This document shows positions 35,147-40,889 of a stretch of 40,889 nucleotides of DNA, in pieces. Source of the DNA: Methyloglobulus sp. (GTDB lineage: Bacteria > Pseudomonadota > Gammaproteobacteria > Methylococcales > Methylomonadaceae); the NCBI GenBank assembly GCA_013141505.1, contig JABFQX010000063.1, positions 1 through 40,889 of the forward strand, in the 5' to 3' direction. The notes under the pieces are model-generated. The model saw only the letters and a program-made list of their open reading frames with translations. It did no database searches and had not been told where the DNA came from. The stretch's first letter is position 1. Every line of letters begins with the position of its first letter. Position numbers and translations under genes: made by a program.

Positions 35147-36079
35147 TTAATTGAGGGCGTTAGCAAAATCTTGATGATATTCGTTGACCTGATCGGCAGT
35201 TAACAGAAACACGCCATCGCCGCCGCGTTCAAAATCCAGCCAGTAAAAAGGCACGTTAGGAAAAGTTTCTTGCAAAGTTTGTGCGCTGCTGCCGACTTCG
35301 ACAACTAATATCCCTTGCGGCGTTAAGTAATTAACGGCTTCCGCCAAGATGCGGATGACAATATCAAGGCCAGAATCCCCGGCGACAAATCCGATTTCCG
35401 GTTCGGCATGAAATTCTGGGGCAAGTTGTTGCCACTCTGCAATAGCCACATAAGGTGGATTGCTGACAATAATATCGTATTGGGCATCGGGCAAGGCATC
35501 GAACAAATCCGAGGGATACAACATAAGTTCATCAGTGAACTGATGTTTTTCGACATTAATTTCAGCGACTTTGAGTGCATCCGTCGAAACATCGACCGCA
35601 TCCACCTCAGCATCAGGAAACGCGTAAGCACACGCTATGGCAATGCAGCCGCTGCCGGTACATAAATCCAAAATACGTTCGACCTGATCTTCTTCCATCC
35701 AAGGCGCAAACCGTTGTGCGATAAGCTCTGCGATAGGCGATCTGGGCACCAGCACCCGCTCATCCACATAGAAAGACAAGCCAGCAAAGATGGCTTCATG
35801 GGTTAGATAAGCGGCAGGCTTGCGAGTGCTAATCCGTTGCTCGATGATATCGACCAGTTTTTGCCGTTCGGCTGGGGTTAAATTGGCCTGTAGATAGAAT
35901 TCGCTTAAGTTGTAAGGCAAATGCAGGGTATGCAACGCCAAGGCAGCGGCTTCATCCAACGCCGTCGCGCTGCCATGGCCGAACTTAAGTTTAGCTTCGG
36001 CAAATTGGCTGGCTCCCCAGCGAATGTAATCACGTAGTGTATGGAGGGAAGACAAAACGTCGAATGATGTTTGCAACAT
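35147..36079 (-). CDS. prmB: Ribosomal protein uL3 N5-glutamine methyltransferase
   Basis: SAM-dependent enzyme modifying a glutamine of ribosomal protein L3. The 310 aa include an N-terminal helical substrate-binding part ([19 protein letters not shown]), the SAM motif [17 protein letters not shown], an acidic VDAVDVS loop and the catalytic SNPPYV motif. A separate prmC is not in the window. The early segment [12 protein letters not shown] is more PrmB- than PrmC-like. Confidence 0.95.
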   Translation of the reverse strand: MLQTSFDVLSSLHTLRDYIRWGASQFAEAKLKFGHGSATALDEAAALALHTLHLPYNLSEFYLQANLTPAERQKLVDIIEQRISTRKPAAYLTHEAIFAGLSFYVDERVLVPRSPIAELIAQRFAPWMEEDQVERILDLCTGSGCIAIACAYAFPDAEVDAVDVSTDALKVAEINVEKHQFTDELMLYPSDLFDALPDAQYDIIVSNPPYVAIAEWQQLAPEFHAEPEIGFVAGDSGLDIVIRILAEAVNYLTPQGILVVEVGSSAQTLQETFPNVPFYWLDFERGGDGVFLLTADQVNEYHQDFANALN

Positions 36080-36339
36080 GGCTTTAACTGAGCTTGATCA
36101 AAGCGAACATTTTAAACTAAAGCGGCTTTTGGTGGGGAGAATTCAAATTAAACAGGGATAAAACGCGCTGGACACGATGACTTAAAATATCCCACGTATC
36201 ATTTTGTCTTTATTGGGATATTTTTAAGGCATCAGAAAAAAATTTGTTGCTTATGAACTTTTCTTCATGAATTGGCAATTAACGGGCGTGTTTAGAAAAA
36301 ACTGACACAAACACTGTTATTTAAACCAGGAGAAAAGCA

Positions 36340-36738
36340 ATGAAAGCAAAAAAAATTATCGGATTGGCAGCAGTAACTTTGGCTTTGAGCTTTGGTATTC
36401 TTGCCGATGCTTATGCCGATGTTTCCGTAAAATGCGAAGTACGGTCAGGTCGCGCCAGAATGTCTGTGGATGGCTCCAAACTCGCCAATGGCGTTTATCG
36501 GGCGCGTGCATTATCTGGCAACTCAACGCCAGTGTGGTCTAAAAACACACTTCGCCCAGTAGCGGGGCAAGCCGAATTTGACTTCGACAGCAATCGTCAG
36601 GATGTCATAGATGGTGCGACAGCCATTCCTTCTACCTTTATCAAAAACGGCCGAGCAACTGGGCAATTATACATCCGTAATGCAAAGGGCACCTATTCCC
36701 TAAAAGCCCAAGAAACATCAGCTTGCAGAGTTAGATAA
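36340..36738 (+). CDS. Small secreted protein, unknown function
   Basis: A 132-aa protein with a clear Sec signal peptide (KKIIGLAAVTLALSFGILADAYA, cleavage before DVSV). The mature part of about 105 residues has two cysteines, near its start and end, suiting one disulfide. It is rich in Ser/Arg/Ala with beta-strand patterning (GQAEFDFDS, GQLYIRN, GTYSLKAQE). An AGGAGA SD sits 7 nt before the ATG, and a strong terminator follows the gene, so it is a well expressed single-gene unit. I do not recognise the family. Confidence 0.82.
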   Translation: MKAKKIIGLAAVTLALSFGILADAYADVSVKCEVRSGRARMSVDGSKLANGVYRARALSGNSTPVWSKNTLRPVAGQAEFDFDSNRQDVIDGATAIPSTFIKNGRATGQLYIRNAKGTYSLKAQETSACRVR

Positions 36739-36790
36739 AGCTAAGGAGCGTTTTATAAAACGCAAAGTTAAGTTTAATTAAGATGTTGAT

Positions 36791-36820
36791 AAGGCCGCTT
36801 TTAAGCGGCCTTCGTTTTTT
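36791..36820 (+). terminator. Intrinsic terminator
   Basis: AAGGCCGCTT/AAGCGGCCTT, a 10-bp GC-rich stem with a tight loop, is followed by CGTTTTTT. It lies about 50 nt after the small secreted protein gene. On the opposite strand it has no adjacent T-run, so it acts for the plus-strand gene. Confidence 0.9.
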
Positions 36821-36875
36821 GGGGGATAAACTGGAAGTGAAATTTTAAAACCGTCGATAGTACGCATAAAACAAT

Positions 36876-38144
36876 CTAAGCATTTTTCTTAGGTGATTTT
36901 TCCGGCAAAAACTTTACCAGTTTCACCGCCTTATCATCACATTTAATTATTTCCAGAGGATAGCCGTGCAGTTTGGTGCTGGTTCCTGCTGCTGGGATGG
37001 TTTCCATAAACTCGATAATCAATCCGTTCAGCGTTTTGGGGCCTTCGGTTGGCAATTCCCATTGCATAAAGCGATTGAGTTCTCTGACTGTAATATTGGC
37101 ATCAACCAGATAACTGCCGTCGTTTTGTAGTCTGACCATGCTGTCATCGGTGATCATTTCACCGACAATTTCCTGCAACAAATCATCCATTGTCACCAGT
37201 CCCTGGACATCGCCATATTCATCGACAACCAGTCCTATCCGTACTTTTTCGGTTTTAAATTTAACCATTTGCGAATGTACAGGGGTTGTGTCTGGGATAA
37301 ATACTGGTTTGCTCAACAAGCTAATCAGCATCTGTTTGTCAAAATCGTCATGATTTAGCAAGACCAGGACTTTCCTTAAATGCAGAAAACCGATGATACG
37401 ATCGACCGTTTTTTTATAGACGGGCAAACGGGTATGTGGACTGGTTTTGATGTGCTGGACGATATCCTCTATGGACTCTTCCAAATCAATCCCGACAATC
37501 TCATTCCGGGGTGTCATGATGTCTTCAACCGTGGCTGATTCAAGGTCGAGGATGCCCATCAGCATTTTTTGGTAACGCGCAGGCATGACACTTTCCGCTT
37601 CTGCAATCACAACTTTAAGCTCTTCTTTGCTAAGGGTCTCCTGACTGTGTTTGGTAATATCCACGCGCATCATGCGTAATAGCGTGTTTACAAAAATATT
37701 GACGAATTCGATGATTGGATAAAACAGTTTCAGCATAGGTACATAGACCCATGCCGAGGGAAACGCCATTAGCTCCGGTTTGACGGCAGCAAATGTTTTG
37801 GGCGTGGCTTCTGAAAAAATTAAGGTCACCATAATTAGGATGACATCCGCAATGACGACGATATGCTCATTGTGCGGATAAAGCCGAATGGAAACGATAG
37901 TGACGACGGAAGCGGCAACGGTATTGACGAAGATATTACCCAGTAAAATCATACCCAGCAAGCGATCTGGTCGTTGCAGTAAGCGCTGGGCTTTAATTGC
38001 CCCGGCATGTTTTAACTTTACCAAATGCCTTAACCTATAACGGTTTAAGGCCATTAATGCCGTTTCTGAGCCGGAAAAAAAAGCCGAAAGGATGAGCATG
38101 GCGGCGAGTATGCCAAACAGCACACTTGTGGAAATATCGTCCAA
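36876..38144 (-). CDS. CorB-like membrane protein (CNNM/DUF21 - CBS pair - CorC_HlyC)
   Basis: A 422-aa inner-membrane protein. The N-terminal DUF21/CNNM membrane domain (about 1-190; ILSAFFSGSETALMALNRYR) is followed by a CBS pair (about 205-330; VEDIMTPRNEIVGID and LVVDEYGDVQGLVTMDDLL). The C-terminal CorC_HlyC domain spans about 340-415. This is the YfjD/CorB layout linked to Mg/Co homeostasis. The start is TTG, supported by family alignment of the first residues; no ATG lies nearby. Confidence 0.93.
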   Translation of the reverse strand: MDDISTSVLFGILAAMLILSAFFSGSETALMALNRYRLRHLVKLKHAGAIKAQRLLQRPDRLLGMILLGNIFVNTVAASVVTIVSIRLYPHNEHIVVIADVILIMVTLIFSEATPKTFAAVKPELMAFPSAWVYVPMLKLFYPIIEFVNIFVNTLLRMMRVDITKHSQETLSKEELKVVIAEAESVMPARYQKMLMGILDLESATVEDIMTPRNEIVGIDLEESIEDIVQHIKTSPHTRLPVYKKTVDRIIGFLHLRKVLVLLNHDDFDKQMLISLLSKPVFIPDTTPVHSQMVKFKTEKVRIGLVVDEYGDVQGLVTMDDLLQEIVGEMITDDSMVRLQNDGSYLVDANITVRELNRFMQWELPTEGPKTLNGLIIEFMETIPAAGTSTKLHGYPLEIIKCDDKAVKLVKFLPEKSPKKNA

Positions 38145-38261
38145 TGAGGTCTCTTGAGTAGTGAAAAACTGGTTTAGTGTCTACGATGTGGAAATTTTGT
38201 CAAGCAATGATGAGTGGCATGGTGATAATAAGGAATCTCTGATCAAGTTGATTTGATTCAT

Positions 38262-38375
38262 AGTTCGGACAGGTTCACCATGAACGGAATCAACGAGTTA
38301 TCGTTCGTCCTCGACTGTATGGATGTAGGAGGTAAGGCAACAAATGGAGCCGTTGCCGAGAGTTTGTCGAAAGAC
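38262..38375. repeat. Interrupted copy of the 1441-1510 repeat
   Basis: AGTTCGGACAGGTTCACCAT followed by CGTTCGTCCTCG matches, in reverse orientation, the two arms at 1441-1510. The final arm piece GAGAGTTTGTCGAAAGAC is displaced by about 45 bp of extra sequence (about 38313-38358). The rest of the 38145-38390 spacer holds nothing recognisable. Confidence 0.5.
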
Positions 38376-38390
38376 TTAATCGAAGTTTCA

Positions 38391-38882
38391 TTAAGAATTA
38401 TCTGAAAGACTGTTATGTGCTGGCTTTAAGCCCCAGCGCGTTTCCAAATAGTCTCGCCGAACATTAAATATCTGCTCTAATCGGTCGGCAATCAGCAGCG
38501 TGTTCAGTGCCGAGCCGAACCAGCCTAATGGCATGGCATAGAACACAATATCTTCCATGGCAATCCCATTGTCCTGTTCCGTCAAACAGACTTCATGGCT
38601 CCAGAATTTAAATGGACCGATGCGTTGCTCGTAGACGAATCGTTTGGGTTCATCACAGTGGCTGATTTCCGACAGCCAAGCCATAGGAATTCCCGCTATT
38701 GCCCGCATCGAGTAACTGATCATCAAGCCGCTGTAAATGCGCTCAGGTACCTTTGAGGTGATAGTGATATTAAAAAAATCTGGCGTAATGGTGTTCAGGT
38801 TGTAAGGTGATGAAAAAAACTCCCAGGCTTCTTGTAAGGATAGAGCTAAGGTTTGGCTTCGATAGAGTGAGTAAATTTTCAT
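38391..38882 (-). CDS. SRPBCC (START/polyketide cyclase-like) family protein
   Basis: A 163-aa protein with the SRPBCC opening pattern SQTLALSLQEAWEFFSSPYN, then LNTITPDFFNI and the later FWSHEVCLTEQDNG. The terminal helix (LIADRLEQIFNVRRDYLETR) closes the hydrophobic cavity in this fold. Such proteins are often labelled cell-division inhibitor-like or ligand-binding, without assigned ligand. I start at ATG 38882 rather than GTG 38885. It stands alone, divergent from the PHP gene. Confidence 0.85.
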   Translation of the reverse strand: MKIYSLYRSQTLALSLQEAWEFFSSPYNLNTITPDFFNITITSKVPERIYSGLMISYSMRAIAGIPMAWLSEISHCDEPKRFVYEQRIGPFKFWSHEVCLTEQDNGIAMEDIVFYAMPLGWFGSALNTLLIADRLEQIFNVRRDYLETRWGLKPAHNSLSDNS

Positions 38883-39068
38883 CACAGAATTATTTTAATG
38901 TACAACCCATGTGCCAAGATAAAAACCGGTAAACCAATAGTGATATAATTGCATTTACGGATTAATCAAGCGAAAAAAAGACAGCGAAAATCCAATTTTT
39001 GCCGTAGCCACGTTCCCTCACCGCTTGACTTAATATCTCTAGTCAAATGCTCATTTATATGCTGGATC

Positions 39069-39902
39069 ATGACCGAAAAATACGATCTTCATAGTCACTC
39101 AAACATTTCAGATGGTGTGCTGTCACCGACCGACTTGGTACGGCGCGCCCATGAACACGGTGTGACTTCGTTGGCGTTGACCGATCATGATACCACTGCG
39201 GGGCTTGCCGAGGCCAAAGCGGCATCAGAAGCGACAGGTATTCGCTTGATTTCGGGGATTGAGCTGTCGGCAAGCTGGCAAAATAAAACATTGCATATTA
39301 TCGGCTTAGGAATTGATCCTCAGTATCCGCCACTGCTGAACGCGATTCGGGATTTGCAAGTGATTCGTTTTGAACGCGCTGAGAAAATTGCTGCCAAGCT
39401 GGAAAAGAAACGCATTCCCGGTGCCTTGGCTGCGGTTATGACATCAGCCGGAAACAGCATGATTACCCGTACGCATTTTGCCGATTTTCTGGTCTCGCAG
39501 TTTCATGTGTCCAATCAACAGGAGGCTTTCGACCGCTATCTGGCTAAAGGTAAACCCGCTTATGTGGCGACGGTTTGGGCAGACATGGCTTTGGCTGTCG
39601 ACTGGATAACCCAATCAGGCGGCGTTGCGGTATTGGCGCACCCGTTGCGCTACAAGTTGACGCCCAATGTTATGAAACGTCTGCTACCCGCCTTTAAAGA
39701 TGCCGGAGGACAAGGTATAGAAGTAATTACCGGTCGCTGCAATGCCGATGAAATCAAACTGGCTGCTTATTACGCGAACATTTATGATCTGGCAGGTTCG
39801 GTAGGTTCCGATTTTCACAGCCCCGTCAACCCGTGGGTAGAGCTGGGTAGGTTGCAACCGCTTCCTGAACATATCAAACCCGTCTGGGAGTTATTCGGTT
39901 AG
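39069..39902 (+). CDS. rnm: PHP-domain phosphoesterase, RNase AM (YciV) type
   Basis: Predicted metal-dependent 5'-to-3' exoribonuclease/3',5'-nucleotide phosphatase. The 277 aa start MTEKYDLHSHSNISDGVL with the PHP His-x-His metal motif, followed by ALTDHDTTAGL (second motif), VLAHPLRY and a late GSDFHSP. This is the full set of metal ligands. I rejected a 40-residue in-frame extension from 38949 because it is basic and unlike any PHP start. It precedes the DUF4126 gene by 85 nt. Confidence 0.92.
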   Translation: MTEKYDLHSHSNISDGVLSPTDLVRRAHEHGVTSLALTDHDTTAGLAEAKAASEATGIRLISGIELSASWQNKTLHIIGLGIDPQYPPLLNAIRDLQVIRFERAEKIAAKLEKKRIPGALAAVMTSAGNSMITRTHFADFLVSQFHVSNQQEAFDRYLAKGKPAYVATVWADMALAVDWITQSGGVAVLAHPLRYKLTPNVMKRLLPAFKDAGGQGIEVITGRCNADEIKLAAYYANIYDLAGSVGSDFHSPVNPWVELGRLQPLPEHIKPVWELFG

Positions 39903-39987
39903 ATTATTGTTGAGAATGCTTTCGTTTAGCCATCATTCATAATTGTTATGCTAGGCTAAGTAACATATCAAAAATGAGGGTTTAATC

Positions 39988-40626
39988 ATGGAAGCGCTCG
40001 ATCAAATAACCGCAACCTTGGCAGTGACAATGGGCTTGGCCTGGGCCAGCGGCATCAACTTATACGCTACCTTGCTGACATTGGGATTTCTTGCCAACAG
40101 CGGTAATATTCAATTGCCGCCCGATTTACTGGTTGTTGCCAATCCCCTGGTCATGGGTGCTGCGGCCATTATGTATTGCGTTGAATTTGTCGCCGACAAG
40201 ACCCCCGGCGTGGATACCGGCTGGGATACCATTCATACTTTTATCCGTATTCCCGCCGGAGCGATGCTGGCTGCGGGTGCCGTAGGCGACCTTAATCCTG
40301 CCGTTGAAATTGCCGCAGCATTGTTGGGCGGTAGCCTTGCAGCGGGAACACATGCGACCAAGGCGGGGACTCGGGTTCTTATCAATACCTCACCGGAGCC
40401 CTTCAGCAACTGGTTCGCTTCAATTGGCGAAGATGTTGCCGTGGTGGCCGGAGTTTGGGCGAGTATCAACCATCCGGCTGCATTTTTGGTTGCGTTGGTA
40501 CTTTTTGTGGTACTGATGATCTGGTTGCTGCCCAGAATTTGGCTTGGCGTCAAAAAAGTATTTCGTTTTATTGGTGGCTGGTTCCGAAAAGACGACCCAT
40601 CAACCGGAATTAACCTGCCGCCTTAA
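39988..40626 (+). CDS. DUF4126 family membrane protein
   Basis: A 212-aa protein with several glycine/alanine-rich hydrophobic segments (TLAVTMGLAWASGINLYATL and AAALLGGSLAAGTHATKAG) and a final helix LVALVLFVVLMIWLLPRIWL. A basic cytoplasmic tail follows. The ASGINLYATLL and EFVADKTPGVDTGWD motifs are typical of DUF4126. Function is not known. The SD GAGGG lies about 8 nt before the ATG. Confidence 0.88.
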   Translation: MEALDQITATLAVTMGLAWASGINLYATLLTLGFLANSGNIQLPPDLLVVANPLVMGAAAIMYCVEFVADKTPGVDTGWDTIHTFIRIPAGAMLAAGAVGDLNPAVEIAAALLGGSLAAGTHATKAGTRVLINTSPEPFSNWFASIGEDVAVVAGVWASINHPAAFLVALVLFVVLMIWLLPRIWLGVKKVFRFIGGWFRKDDPSTGINLPP

Positions 40627-40650
40627 GCATATTCCTATTGACTGGAAGGG

Positions 40651-40656
40651 TATAAT
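40651..40656 (+). promoter_or_regulatory. Likely -10 box of the tRNA-Phe promoter
   Basis: A perfect TATAAT 30 nt upstream of the first tRNA-Phe, followed by a GC-rich discriminator (CGCG) of the kind found at stringently controlled stable-RNA promoters. A consensus -35 at 17-nt spacing is not clear; TTGACT at 40638 is too close to serve. Confidence 0.55.
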
Positions 40657-40685
40657 CGCGTCTAATGGCGCTCTTTTGTATGCCC

Positions 40686-40761
<76 letters not shown>

Positions 40762-40810
40762 TCAAAATGGCTGATTTACCCAAATCAGGCAATAATGCGC
40801 TTCAAAAACT

Positions 40811-40886
<76 letters not shown>

Positions 40887-40889
40887 TAC

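Noticed and set aside
38949-39068. 40-residue N-terminal extension of the PHP protein
   Set aside because: Basic, low-similarity sequence; family members start at the MTEKYDLHSHS position.
40638-40643. TTGACT as the -35 box of the tRNA-Phe promoter
   Set aside because: Only 7 nt separate it from TATAAT, incompatible with sigma-70 spacing.

Overview
The window reads as a chromosomal segment of a Gram-negative gammaproteobacterium with moderate GC content. It carries KDO/lipid A genes, a System I cytochrome c maturation operon, an ExbBD pair, SlyX and a class III cyclase. The gene set and protein style resemble Methylococcales methanotrophs. That is an inference from general familiarity, because no methane-oxidation gene lies here.

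Layout. 1-1560: a duplicated 132-bp palindrome-bearing element, rpiA (minus), a broken PIN-toxin remnant and more intergenic repeats. 1566-5905 (plus): an FAD dehydrogenase of unknown role, then cysD and cysN for sulfate activation. 6287-12406 (minus): a probable three-gene envelope signalling operon, made of a CHASE2 class III cyclase, a FecR-TPR-beta-barrel fusion and a small Cys-rich protein. 12519-12722: slyX. 12769-21383 (minus): rlmB-ccmA-ccmB-[di-iron protein]-ccmC-ccmD-ccmE-ccmF-ccmG-ccmH-ccmI, tightly packed with many ATGA/TGATG overlaps. 21956-23137 (plus): a secreted subtilase. 23401-28326 (minus): alaC, hom and thrC, with a nuclease-like gene and a VapBC-type toxin-antitoxin pair between alaC and hom. 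28572-31584 (minus): exbB-exbD-lpxK-ycaR-kdsB, an overlapping envelope operon. 31665-32825: an MFS transporter. 32840-33609: a REP-associated tyrosine transposase (RAYT) bracketed by two REPINs. 33619-36079 (minus): prmB-aroC-small unknown. 36340-36738: a secreted small protein with a clear terminator. 36876-40626: a CorB-like CBS protein, an SRPBCC protein, RNase AM-like PHP protein and a DUF4126 membrane protein. 40686-40886: two identical tRNA-Phe genes.

Most genes are core metabolism. The parts most worth attention are: the CHASE2-cyclase/FecR-barrel operon, whose cyclase shows an apparent charge swap at the two purine-specifying positions; the ferritin-like di-iron protein inside the ccm operon; the RAYT with its flanking REPINs and the other GTAG-headed palindromes; and the degenerate APS-kinase-like tail on CysN.
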